Positions 37,986 to 50,385 are shown, numbered from the stretch's first letter. The stretch: 64,000 bases of DNA from Fragum whitleyi (GCA_948146395.1 OX411555.1:43447225-43511224); one strand, 5' to 3'. A program made the numbers and translations. The notes: a model not told the origin generated them from the letters alone.

Positions 37986-38875
37986 GTAAGTTTCAAACTC
38001 CTTTTTACTTTTTACTTTAAAAAAAATAGAAGCGAAAACGGCAAGTGAATCACTACTTCAAACTGAATCAGGACCTGAGATTAGATACCTATGCACCCAC
38101 ATCGGTATGATCGGGGAAATATTGATACAAATTTGCTTGTCCTTCTATCTGTCTGTCTTCGCCGTCTGTCTCCGAAACTTCAACCAAAAAACTTAACATT
38201 GTAAATAACTCAGACAATTTCAGACACAACGCTGATATTTGGTTCGACGAAAGATCTCATTGATATACAACTACTGATACCAAGGTCAATGTCATATGAT
38301 AAGGTCAAGGTCACCTAACTATGTCAAACTCATTTATAATTCAGTTTCGGTGTTAGCGTTTCTTAAAAAAACATCTGGGTTGTTATGTTTTTCTAAATCA
38401 ACAGAGAGTTTTCCAAATCTCCAAATGAATAAATGTTTTAATTCTACTGTAGCTATAAATTTAATGTTGAAAGAAGCAATTCACAAATATGGATTTATTT
38501 GCGTACATTTTTAAGTTTCTCAGCAGAAATACAGAATTTACATAGAGTTGAGGTATGATTAAATTCTTTATTGTGCAAAAAAAGTTTTATAATATCAGGC
38601 TCTTAAATCAAAGTGAAGATGTTTCTACGATGTCTCCAAAATATTCTTTATCGCCGGTGGTCATTTGAAATAGCAGTCTAAACGTCTATTGAAGCTCGTG
38701 TAACAACATTTCGATTGCTCATCGATGATTGGATCTTGTATATAAAATTTCAAATAATTTCATGTTTGCAAAGTAACTTGTAAAATTCGGATCGGACTGT
38801 GCATGAACCTATTCTAGATATTCTTCACTGTGTACAACATGTACAATACTGAAACAGATATAGTAATCAGACTTA

Positions 38876-39025
38876 AGGTAGTGAATCCGTAATGGATCTT
38901 AAACATTTCGGAAATCATGATCTTTTTCAGTGGTAATCCAGGTTTCCAAATGAAACCATTAGGAAACCTCGGTTATCACTGTTAAATTTCACGACTTGCG
39001 AAATTTGCGGAACTATTACAGGGCC
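38876..39025. repeat. Short palindromic MITE (family 3), copy 2
   Basis: AAGGTAGTGAATCCGTAATGG... with AGGTTTCCAAATGAAACC inside and GCGGAACTATTACAGGGCC at the right; inverse arms as in the copy at 51252-51405. Confidence 0.55.
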
Positions 39026-39185
39026 TTTTACTTAAAATCATTGTAAAGAGAGGTAATCCATTTGTATTTATCAGACTTTTGTCATCAGAGAATATTGAGT
39101 TATTTCCCTTTTCAATCTCAATAAAAAGACCTAATGAGAAAGAGTTACGTGAAGTGCACATGGTGAAACTGAATACTGGTCAAGA

Positions 39186-39435
39186 CGGCAAGCATTGTGC
39201 AGTCGACAAGGTTTCAAGTTAACCCATGTCTCGGGTTCGATCCCCGGACGGCGGTACTCATCCTTTCCGACTATTTGTCTCCCATCAATGGGTTGAAAAT
39301 CGTAGACCTATGTGGGATAGCAGCTGGAGGCTAGGAAAGAATGTAATGGTTGAACGGGTGTTAAAAACACCGGGAAACTATTTTAGGTACTCCACTAGCC
39401 GTGTTATAAGATTGTTATTCAAAAAAACAAACAAA
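39186..39435 (+). repeat. SINE, diverged tRNA head
   Basis: B box region GGGTTCGATCCCCGG is clear, the A box decayed. Body CAATGGGTTGAAAATCGTAG and a tail of AAACAAACAAA type. Confidence 0.65.
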
Positions 39436-39574
39436 TGCAATTTAACTTTTTTTCTGTTGAATTTTTGTTTGATCGTTGTCTGAACCAAATTATGTCCCTA
39501 AAAGTATTTCCATCGTGCACACTTGAAATTGTTAGAAAAGTAACGCACATGATCAAAAGCTTTCTTTTTTTCAG

Positions 39575-39700
39575 ATGGTATTAACCGGTATGACGGGCAA
39601 CCTTATCTTTCAAATCAAAACTCAGTGGGCGAAATATGAACGCATGCAGCAACAACAACAACAGGCTCAGAGATTGGAGCAAAGACAGAGACGTTATTAA
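39575..39700 (+). CDS. Tetraspanin gene A, exon 7 (TM4 end, cytoplasmic tail, stop)
   Basis: 42 codons including TAA. It completes TM4 (MVLTGMTGNLIF) and encodes a Gln/Arg-rich tail with a CAG/CAA-coded glutamine run (MQQQQQQA). Acceptor TTTTTTTCAG. The tail differs fully from gene B, as expected for fast-evolving tetraspanin C-termini. A possible poly(A) signal AATAAA lies at 40342-40347. Confidence 0.85.
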   Translation: MVLTGMTGNLIFQIKTQWAKYERMQQQQQQAQRLEQRQRRY

Positions 39701-40341
39701 AACTATTGGTGCCTTTATTGTATTATGGAATCGTCCAAATATACACGAGATTATTCCATTTATTGTGTTTTAGGTGATAATTTTCTAAAATCGTAAAAGT
39801 GTGGAGTTTAAGGAAAATGTATTGATGCATGTGAGCAAAAAAAGTTGAAAATTTCCTTTTTCTTTATTCAAGACTTAATTGCAAGATGTTGCGAACTCCA
39901 AGATGCACTTACTATTTTTCTAATTCCCCCGAAAATCTTCTGGTGCCTGTTTTACTAAACATCTTACGATCAATTTTTGCGTAAGTCAAAACTTAAAGTT
40001 GCTTCTACAGAAGTAACTAAATATGGCATTCTGCCACACATCATCTCATTGGAATCGTCTTCTTAAGGCGATTTTAATGAAATATTGCAAGACAGAATCT
40101 AACAATGAATGAAATCATCAAGTACGCTTTGTGATTTTGACTTACGATTATTCTTTTAGTAAGATGTTTAGTAAACTATGCCCCTGGTCCGAATTAGATA
40201 TGAAATATCATAAACCTAAACTATTTATTGAAGATGAATCTCAGTATTTTCACCATTGCCCCGAAAAAATAACATGCCTGTGGATCATATACGATGAGAA
40301 AAATGTTCAATCTAATCAGATTTGCTATTATGATATCTGAA

Positions 40342-40347
40342 AATAAA
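40342..40347 (+). terminator. Possible poly(A) signal of tetraspanin gene A
   Basis: AATAAA 642 nt past the stop codon, the first clean hexamer noticed in that 3' flank. Confidence 0.3.
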
Positions 40348-43289
40348 CTTACCAGAAAAACACCTTATGTCATTGTTCCCTATTATTTGTTTGTTTTCGC
40401 AAATTACTATACTACGAATATAATATCACTTTGTTTTTTTTTATTGGACGCACGGCACTGCTCAACTTGATACAGTAATGTGATATTTGAACTTTTATCA
40501 TGTGTTCATTATCAAGGGGAATAACCTACATTTTTATTTGTGCAAAAAGTTGCGATTTTATTATTTTTCACCTTTTTTTCTGAAAAAAAGAAAAAGATAT
40601 TCTCACCTATTCTCGTCCCTTTTCGGCATTTTTGTACATGTGATAATTAATAATTAGCAAAAAAACGGAACGTTAGGTCAAATAAACAGATTGCTGTTGT
40701 CAATAAGAATCGATTGGCCAATTAAAACATGATTATGAAATGACTATTGAAATATAAAATTTTTCGTCCTTTGTTTCATACATTTTCATCGTAGGGCGAT
40801 AAACAGTTTACAACATCATGAACTTGACAAAGTGACTGATGTTTTAATTAATTCAGATTGAAATTAAATGAGCGCAATGAGTGAGTTCTGAATGTAATTT
40901 AGGGGAGGTAATCCAATATCGCTTATTTTGTTCAAGATGAACAAAATTATTTATATTTATTACCTCCCTTGAATAAAACATACATTCGAGTTCTTTTGAT
41001 AGCTTTCTATGTCTTCACGAACCAGTTATACGATAACCACATTCAATTAAGTCAGTGGAATAGTTGATAATTTCTGACATTTTTTTTTTTTCTTTTATCT
41101 AGTTGTTGACTTTTATTCTTCTTATTGATTTGAAGCGTTTTTGAATGATTTAAGCGAGTGTTTGGAATTAATAGATGGAACGCTGAGTGAGCGATTTAAA
41201 TGATTTTGATCAGATGGAATGTTAATTTAACGATGTTACTAACTGTAAAAGTCTTTACTACTTCTTCGAAAGCTGAAGTGGAGAGGTCTAGGTCACTATA
41301 AACACGATTTGCTCTTTTTTCATGCACATATCTATAAACTTTGCAGATAAAGAACGTTTATTTTTCTTGAGGCTATGCCATGCCGAATGTCAAATTGACT
41401 GATCTCTTACAACATTTCCTTATAGGGAGCCGCAGATTGCACTAAAAGAAGTTTGTGTTAAAAAAAGTTAAAAGTTGACGTAGGGATAGATCAATAAAAC
41501 CCCAGGTTGGAGTATAATTCTCGCAACAGCAGCTTAAATCATCTATAGTTTCAATTTTTTGTCACAAAAAGACAAATAAGCTGAAATAAAAATGAGCCTT
41601 TGCATGACCTTTCCAACAATATGAAAAGTGCACCAAGCAAAGATTCTGGCCAGCCTATGCATCTGCACAGTCTGACCAGAATCTTCGCTTTTCACTTTAC
41701 AGATAGGCCAGGTCTATAAGTGTCTTCAGACAGACAGTCAATCTTCCTGTTGTGCTGTGGAACTGTCTACGCTGCTAGATGATTCAAGTCACGCATGTTT
41801 AAAATTGTTGGAAATGTCACGCACAAGCTCAAATAAAAAAATAAAAAAGACATTGTTGCATTTACGGAGTTAATAAGTTTTTTGATTGGACCATCGATTT
41901 CGATTGACAGCGCCTGTAAATGTTTGCTATTATATGAGCTTGTGTGTGACATTTCCAACAATTTCATATGTGCGTGATATACAGACGTTGAGCGGCATAG
42001 AAAACTACAAATTACAATAAGAATTCATGCTGGCCACCTGAAAAGCCATTAAACCATATCTATCTAAATAGCGCATAGTGAAGACTCTGGTCAGACTGTT
42101 CGGCTGCACAGGCTGATCTGAATCTTAATATTGCGCTCATGTGAAATTGTTTGAAATGTCACACACTGGCTCATATGATCTTTGAAAAGTATTGCCAATC
42201 AAAAAAATGAACATGTGTATGCCTTGCGAGCAAACTTTGTATTGAAATATGTTTCGTCGTTTTTGTAAATGTTCTATGTAAAAATAAAGAAATCCGGGTT
42301 TATATATTATTACATATATGTTTTGTTTTGTTCTTAGAGTTACTCAGTGGCAGATCAAGGATTCCTGTAAAGAAGATTCGAACATACATAAAGGGGGTTC
42401 GAACATACACAAAGGGGGTTCGAACATACTCAAAGGGGTTTGTTTCCCTAGTCTCATTCCAACCTTTATCCCGCTGAATATAAATATTTTTTTTAAACAA
42501 ATTCCTATTTATGTTTTATATATCAACCAGATTGCTCCAGGATTTTTACCACAAAAATCAAGTAGAAGGCAGAGAGTATTTGCTAAGATCAGATTGCACA
42601 ATTGTGCAGACTAATTTTAGTCTATAATGTCTTTCAAATCCTTTTTCCAACAGAAATTTTCCGTGAACAGCAGGAAAAGGGTTAATTGAAATAAAACATA
42701 ATAATCAATTATTTGAGCTTCAGGAGGGGGTTCGATCGAACCCCCTCAAATCCCCTCTGGATCGGCCAATGTTGCTCCCTTTCTATTTAAAAGAATCAGT
42801 AATTATTAGTTAATCAATCAGGAGGTATGATATCAAGGCATGAAATTGTAAAACTTTTCTCGTTCTCAAATCAAAATTTATTCAAATTTCAAATTGAGAT
42901 TAGAGCTATGATTCTATAATAATACTGAAAAAAAAATAACAAATTCAAAAGATAATATTGATTTGTTGTTATACATAGGCAACTTATTAATATCATCTTT
43001 AATGTTCATTCATTTATTCGAATTTTAAGTTTGAGACAATTCTCAGTTAAGTTTGAGACAATTCTCAGTTAAGACTGAGAAAAGTTTTATAACCTCGTTC
43101 CCTGTTCGTAATAGCATAAATACAAATGGTGTAATACGCTCCTTATATCGATTCGTGGCGTAACGTATCCACTACAGTAAATGTACCCGTTTTAGAAAAT
43201 CAGTGGACCGCATTGAGATTCAATACTGAACATACACTTTTGAATAAAGACTTAAATATAAACTTATTTGAATGGGGGATTATTACAAA
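40348..43289. other. Intergenic DNA between tetraspanin genes A and B
   Basis: About 3 kb with one family-1 MITE (40804-41247) and, around 41630-42180, several related short segments with TCTGACCAGAATCTTCGCTTTT and GGAAATGTCACGCAC(A)AG phrases; similar ones lie at 12500-12720 and 57450-57715. A triplicated GGGTTCGAACATACA unit is at 42370-42440. No gene. Confidence 0.6.
40804..41247. repeat. MITE family 1, intergenic copy
   Basis: Left end CAGTTTACAACATCATGAAC, strong core GGGAGGTAATCC...TTATTACCTCCC, right end GTTAATTTAACGATGTTACTAACTG. Confidence 0.75.
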
Positions 43290-43358
43290 ATGGCAGAAAA
43301 AAGTGCTGTTAATTTGTTTGGAAAATATACATTGTTCTTTTCAACATTTCTACTATTT
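43290..43358 (+). CDS. Tetraspanin gene B, exon 1 (start codon, first part of TM1)
   Basis: 23 codons from the ATG (MAEKSAVN...), ending GKYTLFFSTFLLF followed directly by GTAAGT, exactly parallel to gene A exon 1 in length and phase. The protein built from the seven coding exons is about 287 residues with eight loop cysteines. Confidence 0.82.
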
Positions 43359-43708
43359 GTAAGTGACATTTAAGAATAATGTATTACTTGTTTTTGCCAA
43401 TATTAACAATAATTTTTAATCAATAAACTGATCGCTTAGCCTGTAAATAAGAGGTTAATCAATGCAATTTTCCAGTTGTTGACCTAATTGTAATTTATAC
43501 ATCCTAGTTGGTCGATCGAATACTCGTAAATACAGTTATTCAAAATGAAGCTACAAGGTTTCGGTCGAGTATTTACGATATGTTGCCGGTTGGGGGATAA
43601 ACAGACCGATTAACCTGTCACATCTACGCTACCCTCCGTCGTGTCTTAGACTTAAAAAAAGTATAATAACTGTAGAGATCGACAGCGGGTAGACTCATGA
43701 CCAGTTTC

Positions 43709-43800
43709 CCACCTAGCTCAGTTGGTAGACCGCCGAGCTGGTGTTCCGGGGGTCGTGGGTTCGAGTGCCATGTCAGACACAACTTTTCCTCCTTCATTTA
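43709..43800 (+). repeat. tRNA-like SINE head, copy 1
   Basis: CACCTAGCTCAGTTGGTAGA (A box) and GTGGGTTCGAGTGCCA (B box) with an intervening arm, then CACAACTTTTCCTCC. The same layout follows about 220 bp later. Base pairing of the acceptor stem is poor, so this is a SINE head or tRNA pseudogene rather than a functional tRNA. Confidence 0.55.
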
Positions 43801-43924
43801 CTTTAATGGCGTCAGAAGTAAACGAAAACGCCGGGTTCGGCCATTTTGGAGCGGTATAGGACCGGCTCCAATTGGTTAAAAGTGGGAGAAGTGAAGTGAT
43901 CGATATAGGGTAGGCTAATGACCA

Positions 43925-44010
43925 GGTTCCCGGCTAGCGCAGTTGATAGAGCACCATGCTATTGTTCCAGAGGTCGTGGGTTCGGGTCCCGTGTCGGGCA
44001 CAACTTTTCC
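43925..44010 (+). repeat. tRNA-like SINE head, copy 2
   Basis: CGGCTAGCGCAGTTGATAGA (A box), GTGGGTTCGGGTCCC (B box), then CACAACTTTTCCTCC as in copy 1. The 220-bp spacing suggests a dimeric or tandem element. Confidence 0.55.
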
Positions 44011-44343
44011 TCCTTAATTTGCTTTTAAGCGGTCGATCTTGCTCGAGCGACCACGTCTATTAAGCGTTCAACTTGATTCTGCTACCGTTTTTATAATGCC
44101 ATGTCTTAAAATAAAACTATATTAAAAAGAAGATATATGGGTTTGAAAGTTTTTGTAATCTAATCCTATGGTGGTTAAACCAAATTGATTGTCTCATTAA
44201 GACGAATCTAATGAGTGCCTACAACTTAGGCATATTTCGCATCAATTCAAAAATTAATGCAATCAAAATATTGTATCTTATTTGTAAACGAAATGCGCAA
44301 TTTGCGACCAGTTTCTTTAACTTCCGCTTTTTGTGGTCGCTTA

Positions 44344-44750
44344 CTGTTAACAACGTCGTGAAATTGACTAAAATTTCGATCAAAACAATTTCAAATCACT
44401 CGCTCAGCGCTCCATTCAATAATTTCAAACACTCACTCAAATCATTCAAAAACGCCCCTAACTCACTGAAAAAGATCTCATAGACATACATTGGTAATTG
44501 AAAGTGTAAGCTTCTGATAGGTTCTCGAAGAGATAGGAAGCTACTTATAGAACTTGTGTTGCACGTTTTATATTAAGGGGGGGGGGGGGTAATAAATATC
44601 GATAATTTTGTTCAGGATGATCAAAATTAGCGGTGTTGGATTACCTTTCTTTATATTCAATCAAATCTCACTCATTTAATTTCATTAAAATTCATTTCAA
44701 AATCATTCCAAAATTATTCACCTTTTTTAATTTCACGAAGTTGTTAACTG
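44344..44750. repeat. MITE family 1 copy with poly-G interruption
   Basis: CTGTTAACAACGTCGTGAAATTG at the left. The GGGAGGTAATA arm is replaced by an 11-15 bp G run near 44577. Right end AATTTCACGAAGTTGTTAACTG. Confidence 0.7.
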
Positions 44751-44876
44751 TAATAGAAAACAAGAAATATTTAGTTTGATTCCAATGAAGCCGTGGAGTT
44801 TTCTGAAAGATTCTCTCGGCCTCGTCGTAATAAAACTCTCTACCTCGACCACATTACATTGATCGCTTGTTTGAGT

Positions 44877-45140
44877 CGCCGCCATAGCGCAGTTGATAGC
44901 GCGTCGGACTGTCAGTTCGAACCTCGACGGCGGCACTCTTTCTTTCCGACTAATTGTCTCCAAACTATTGGTCGATAATCGTAGACCTATGTGGGATAGC
45001 AGCTTGAGGCTAGGAAACGATGTAATGGTTGTACTGGCGTTAGAAATACCAGAAATCCATTGTTAGGTGCTCCAGCCTCTGAGATATAACTGAAAAAACG
45101 TTGAAAGCGTCGTAAAACCCCATTCAAACAAACAATAATC
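44877..45140 (+). repeat. tRNA-derived SINE, near full length
   Basis: Head CGCCGCCATAGCGCAGTTG with A box, B box GTTCGAACCTCGACGGCGGC, body with CGTAGACCTATGTGGGATAG and CCTCTGAGATATAAC, tail CATTCAAACAAACAA. Confidence 0.75.
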
Positions 45141-45536
45141 GCTTATTTGGGAAATAAGTATCTTTCATAGGAATTAATAGTAATTAAATATCCTGAAATA
45201 AGGTGGGTAGTCTAGGGGCTTCTCTCCCCTCCACAGCTTGTCATGTCCTTACGAATACGCCTTTGTTATGTTAAAAAGTAGAAACTGTCGTAAAAAAGTC
45301 GCAAAGGGGTGATTGTTCCGCACTACCCGGGTTTTAAAAATTTGACGTGGAATGATCACGAGTTAAAATAAAGGGTGTTTCTTTTTAAGGACAGGCAGTA
45401 AACAATATGTGAATATAAATACGCATGAAAATATCAATATTCGTAAATAATTAAACTACCAGGAAGTCTGAAAAATTATAATGCCACCGCTTATTTCCAA
45501 TTTCTAAATGTTATGGCTTGTAAAGTAACTGTAAAT

Positions 45537-45812
45537 TGGGGCGGCTTTCAAAGTCGCTGGTAGCGCGTCGGACTGTCAATCTAGAGGTCCCGGGTTCGAG
45601 CCCCGACGGCGGCACTCATTCTTTCCGACTATTTGTCTCTCACCAATGGGTTGATAATCGTAGACCTATGTGAGATAGCAGCTGGAGGCTAGGAAAGAAT
45701 GTGATGGCTGTACTGGTGAGAGAAATACCAGGAATCCATTGTTAGGTGCTCCAGCCGCCGCGATATTACTGAAATAGTGTTGAAAGCGGCGTTAAACTCC
45801 ATTCAATCAATT
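45537..45812 (+). repeat. tRNA-derived SINE, near full length
   Basis: GCGCGTCGGACTGTCAATCT anticodon-arm region, B box GGGTTCGAGCCCCGACG, conserved body, and a CATTCAATCAATTAATCAAT tail. Confidence 0.78.
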
Positions 45813-45864
45813 AATCAATTCAAAGTCGCTGTTTTTTATGCTTATCTTAAATTACGATTGATTG

Positions 45865-46246
45865 TGCAATTTCAATGAGTACGATGAGTGGGTTTGGAGT
45901 GAAATTAGCGAGGGGTAATCGCATATCGCTAGTATTGTTCAGGATGAATAAAATTGGCGATATTTATTACATTCCTTTAAAGAATATGCATATACGTTCT
46001 GTAAATAGCTTTCTCTTTCTCCAGGAACCACTCAGACGGTTAAAATTGCAGTCAATTCGGTGATATCACGATTTTCCTCTTACAACATTTATCTTGAGTT
46101 GTTGATGTTATTTATTTCTGGTCATTTTTTTAGCCTTTTTGAAAGGTTTGAGTTGGTGTTTGGTATAAATGAATTGAGCGCTGATCGAACGATGAAGCAT
46201 GATCTTAATTGAGATGAATCTAAATTCCACGATGTAACTTACTGTA
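45865..46246. repeat. MITE family 1, 5'-truncated copy
   Basis: GCAATTTCAATGAGTACGATG start, core GGGGTAATCGC ... ATTTATTACATTCC, right end AAATTCCACGATGTAACTTACTG. Confidence 0.6.
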
Positions 46247-47019
46247 TGACAATAAAGGTTCATGCACATTACATAACGTGAATACCTTTGTCCATTTATA
46301 GTACACCTATCATAAGAGAGGTTCTGCTGGCGGCTCTGCACACCAGGGGTGCGTTTTCCTAATCGTCTTACGAAAAAATTAATTGAAAGTCAAAATAACC
46401 AAACGTACGTAATGTTTTCATTCTTAATTAGATTCTGCAATGTAAAATCTCAGTGGCATCGTCTTTAGATGACGATTTCAATGAGTTGATGCATGCTAAA
46501 ATTCATATATCAATACTACTGTAGAGGCAACTTTAATTTTTGACGTACGTTTAAATTGTCGCAAGATGTTTAGAAGTCTGGTCTTCGTCTATACTACCAG
46601 GGAAATGTATTGTATTTTCCGTGCACTGCATCAGGAGGGTTAAATCACTTCTGAGATGCATATTGATTTAATATAGAGAATTGTACTATGTTTCAAATTT
46701 AAACATCTCGGTTCAGTGATTTACCTTATTAATCGACTGCAGTTACACAAAATCGGTATTTTCACATGTGCCGTATTATAAACTCTAATGCATATAGATT
46801 TGAGCCTCTTCAAATAGTTCATTCAATTTCGCTTTTGTCAAAAGACATTTGAAATTCTAGACATCTGCACTTAAGAGATCGAGATTACATCGATTCATTT
46901 TAATTGTTGTGTACACAACAAAAAACTTATCACACATATGAAATGGACATTTTTTATTTATTTTTCTTATTATTTCATACATAATTTCTACTGGGGATTT
47001 ACTTTCATACCTCAACGAA

Positions 47020-47405
47020 TATTATATTTTTATCTTATAATTTAACACCGTTCAAATAAAAATACATTTTTATCTTATAACTATATAAATACCCGTGTGA
47101 TAACATCTCGTATGATAATTTTTATGATATCACATGGTTATTTTTAGAACAATAATATAATGCGGTTATTTTTAGAAACTTGCATTTCTGTTAGAAACAT
47201 CGACGAAAACAAGACAAATATTGGTTATAAGATAAAAATGATACATTCTTATTTTGTTGTATGAAAAAAATATCTAACTCGGTTGTGAGAATTGACAATT
47301 GTCTCGGCAGAGCCTCGACAATGATCAATTCTCCCAACCTGGTTAGATATTTTTTCTCATACAAAACACTAAGTTCGTATTTTATATTTACCATAACGAG
47401 ACAAA
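47020..47405. repeat. Repeat family 2, copy 2
   Basis: Shares TTTTTATCTTATAACTATAT, GTGTGATAACATC, AATGCGGTTATTTTTAGAAA and GTCTCGGCAGAGCCTCGACA with 11335-11690. Ends near CTCATACAAAACACTAAG. Confidence 0.65.
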
Positions 47406-47437
47406 TTTCACTCGGAATTACTTCGTTTGGTATTTTG

Positions 47438-47720
47438 GTTTGTTTGTTTGAATGGGGTTTTACGCCCCTTTTTACATTATTTCAGTCATATCGCGGCGGC
47501 TGGAGCACCTAACAATGGATTCCTAACATTTCTCACACCAGTACTACCATCACATCCTTTCCTAGCCTCAAGCTGCTTTCCCACATATACATGTATAGGT
47601 CTACGATTATCAACCCATTGGTGGTAGACAAATAGTCGGAAAGGATGGGTGTCGCCGTCAGGGATCGAACCCGGGAATAGATTGAAAGTCCGATGCGCTA
47701 CCAACTGTTCTAGAACGACG
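47438..47720 (-). repeat. tRNA-derived SINE, near full length (minus)
   Basis: Reverse orientation: TTGTTTGTTTGAATGGGG tail first, then TATCGCGGCGGCTGGAGCAC, then the head with GGATCGAACCCGGGA (B box). Confidence 0.75.
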
Positions 47721-47756
47721 ATTTTTTTTTATATATATTTTGGGGTACCTTAATTT

Positions 47757-47868
47757 CCCTGCGTTCAGGATGACAAAACGGTGCAAACATTTTCCGCATG
47801 TTAACGTGCAAAGCGGGTTATAATTGGAAAACTGTTTGCACCTTTTTGTCATCCTGTACGCAGGGCTT
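47757..47868. repeat. Palindromic repeat (CCTGCGTTCAGGATGACAAA family), copy 2
   Basis: CCTGCGTTCAGGATGACAAA ... TTTTTGTCATCCTGTACGCAGG, with GTGCAAACATTTTCCGCATG and its counterpart GGAAAACTGTTTGCAC inside. Better preserved than the copy at 17843. Confidence 0.65.
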
Positions 47869-48297
47869 ATATTCATATACGCCCATTCTTGCTAGAAGTA
47901 AACTACAGGGTGGCAAAATCTCAATGATACGCCCCCCACTTTGCTGGATGTCCAAGTATGAAAATCAACAAAGGAAAATAAATCGAAATTTTCCAGGTAT
48001 AGTAACGGTTCTTGTGTCGTTACCACACTCCATTACCCTGAGAGGAATATAACTGTCAACTTTCAAGTCAATCGGATATGAGGTGATACAGAAAGGCTCC
48101 GGGCAAAGAAGTGAACGAAGCCCTCGCCCCCACCACCCCCGACCCCACCCGCCCGGACCGAAAACCCTGCCAGATGCCACAGAGTAGCAATCACCGGATC
48201 ATATCGTCTTTCGACGAGAATTCTAAAAGAATTAAAAAGTAGCAATATTAACTGCGCGTCAAAAGAAAGTAGAAATTTTTTCTCTATCTATTTTCAG

Positions 48298-48486
48298 CTA
48301 TTGACCGGCGCTGCAGTAGGCGTGTCCGCCTATGCCATCACACTCCGAGAAAGACCCATCGAGTCCTTTTTCGAGTTTATTTCGGACTCGCCATGTGTTA
48401 TATGTTTGTTGTCGTCGTGCATGTGTCTCATGTCTCTGGCAGGATGGATAGGGGCGTTACGGGAAAACACTTGCTGTCTTTTAATT
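48298..48486 (+). CDS. Tetraspanin gene B, exon 2 (TM1 end, small loop, TM2)
   Basis: 63 codons, phase 0. Completes TM1 (LLTGAAVGVSAYAITL), encodes the small loop and a Cys-rich TM2 (CVICLLSSCMCLMSLAGWIGALREN). The juxtamembrane cysteines are likely palmitoylation sites, as in other tetraspanins. CTATTTTCAG acceptor, GTAAGT donor. Confidence 0.9.
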
Positions 48487-48536
48487 GTAAGTAAAGCACG
48501 AAGCAATGGAGATCCTTTTACACGTACTGTTTCTTA

Positions 48537-48931
48537 CATCGGAAATCGACATCCAACTTAATCAAAACTATTCTAAATCGCAAACACTCACTCAAACCAT
48601 TCAAAACGCTCTAAACTCACTGAAAAGGAAAGTATCTTCAACGCCATTCAAATTGAATAAAGCTAGAATAAAAACGCGGTTTCACTGACATGTTTGAAAA
48701 AGTAAGCGTTTGATATATTCTTGAGATAGGTTGCTATTTATAGAAATTGTGTGCACATTTTATAAACGGAAGGTAATAAATATCGCTAATTTTGTTTAGG
48801 ATGTACAAATTAGGATTTGGTGTTGGATTACCTCCGATTAAATTCACTCAAAACTCGCTCCACACACTAATTCAACCTCATTCCATAATCATTCCAAAAT
48901 CATTGGACAATTTCACGATGTTGTTAGCTGT
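48537..48931. repeat. MITE family 1 copy starting about 50 bp after exon 2 of gene B
   Basis: Diverged left part (CATCCAACTTAATCAAAAC), core GGAAGGTAATAAATATC ... GGATTACCTCCG, right end GACAATTTCACGATGTTGTTAGCTG. Confidence 0.65.
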
Positions 48932-49315
48932 ACATGTACATTAACATTTACAGTTAGCGGTTTTTTACTACTTGTTGATTTAGGAGCTTATTTCACTACA
49001 CGTAGCCATTGCTTAACAAACCACAATTGTTGCCGTTGTCGTCGTAAATATAATAAAAGTGTCTCATTGTAAGAATGTATAGATACAAAAGAGAGTGATC
49101 AAAGGTCAAATTTGTCTATTCAGGTTTAGGCAAAATTGACCCTTGATACCCTTGGTACCCTTGATAACTCATTTAAAATCATGTATCTTTATTTTCCGAT
49201 TGAATAAAACAATATTAATAAGTACATATAAGTTTAATTAATTGTAGAGATTTAAACTAAATTCATAACCGTAACCACAATCATACATTGAGGAAAGTTG
49301 GCGTTTGATGTATGA

Positions 49316-49316
<1 letters not shown>

Positions 49317-49402
<86 letters not shown>
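49317..49402. repeat. (TTA)n microsatellite
   Basis: About 28 uninterrupted TTA/ATT units. Confidence 0.97.
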
Positions 49403-49403
<1 letters not shown>

Positions 49404-49510
49404 GTGAAATTGGTAACGTTTTTTTTCCTCGCTTAAAGTCCAGTACCCGAGAGTATGAAACGATGTAATTTTTATATTGATTAGAATATTATACAGCTAC
49501 TTTAAAGACG

Positions 49511-49607
49511 CAAAAACGTTTGCAAATGTTTGAAAATGAAACTCCGCTTTGCACGTTTATCAACGTGCAAAGCGGTGTTACATTTATTAAACGTTTACAA
49601 ACGTTTT
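49511..49607. repeat. Hairpin 35 bp upstream of exon 3 of gene B
   Basis: AAAAACGTTTGCAAATGTTT pairs with AAACGTTTACAAACGTTTTT, and CCGCTTTGCACGTT pairs with AACGTGCAAAGCGG across a 4-bp loop. A compact palindromic element next to a splice acceptor. Confidence 0.7.
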
Positions 49608-49642
49608 TGCTTTCTGAACACCGAGCTAGTTTCTTCTTTCAG

Positions 49643-49831
49643 TTTGGGGTGATGGTGGTCTTACTAGTTTTCATAGAGATGGCGATAATTATCCTCGTAT
49701 TTCTGCTGGTATACGAGCCCGGTGTACTGAATTACGTCTATGATGAAGACACATATCAACTAGCCATTGTTCGATACAGAGATCCAGCCTTTGAGAGTCT
49801 GCAGGAACTAATAGATAATGCTCAAAGAGAT
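49643..49831 (+). CDS. Tetraspanin gene B, exon 3 (TM3, start of large loop)
   Basis: 63 codons, phase 0. TM3 MVVLLVFIEMAIIILVFLLVY, then the helical part of the loop with the AIVRYRD segment shared with gene A. TTCTTTCAG acceptor; GTAGGT donor, which is slightly off consensus. Confidence 0.88.
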
Positions 49832-49908
49832 GTAGGTCTTTATGATCTATACTTGTGTTACGTACGAACTGTCCTCAACCGAAGTATAGCTGAAAAATAT
49901 CCGACCTG

Positions 49909-49997
49909 AGCCGGTGTCGAACCCACGCGGACAACAATATTCAAATATTTGGATTACAAGTCCAATGCGCTAACCAAAAAAGATCTTCCCTGGCGCA
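49909..49997 (-). repeat. tRNA-Thr-like sequence (pseudogene or SINE head)
   Basis: Minus strand has GGTTAGCGCATTGG (A-box region), the anticodon arm TTGGA-CTTGTAA-TCCAA (anticodon TGT), a long insertion in the variable region, and GTGGGTTCGACACC (B box). The expanded variable loop argues against a working tRNA. Confidence 0.5.
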
Positions 49998-50385
49998 GGT
50001 GTCAGACATTGTATTTAAACCAACAAAGCTACGCAGGAAAGTGATGAGAGTGGTCGCCCATAACACTTGCAAAAACATAAAATCTATTGCATTTTTTTCA
50101 GTTGTTCTTCTGTTACTATTTTGTAAACGGTTATCATTAGCAATACTTATTTTCAAATCATTTAATTTCATAATTGCTCGTAATTATCACATTCATTGTA
50201 CCTGTATTTTGTAAAATTCATAAGATCTGCATATATAGTGCACTTTTAAATACGCTTGTATATTCGGCTTTCACTGATTTATTTGTGTTGAAAACACGAA
50301 TAGTCTTCCTTTATCGTATGAAATGAAGCTATTCATTTCTTTTATTCGAATTTCGTTGCGATTTGTACTTGTGTATTACCTTAAT

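Larger units (their letters stand above)
37986..39574. other. Intron 6 of tetraspanin gene A
   Basis: GTAAGT donor and TTTTTTCAG acceptor. Contains a family-3 palindromic MITE (38876-39025) and a SINE (39186-39435). No exon seen. Confidence 0.65.
43359..48297. other. Intron 1 of tetraspanin gene B
   Basis: 4.9-kb intron with GTAAGT donor and CTATTTTCAG acceptor. Holds two tRNA-like sequences (43709-43800, 43925-44010), MITEs (44344-44750, 45865-46246), SINEs (44877-45140, 45537-45812, 47438-47720), a family-2 repeat (47020-47405) and a palindromic repeat (47757-47868). Confidence 0.7.

Noticed and set aside
43709..44010. Two functional tRNA genes
   Set aside because: A and B boxes are present, but acceptor stems pair poorly and the shared downstream sequence indicates a SINE.
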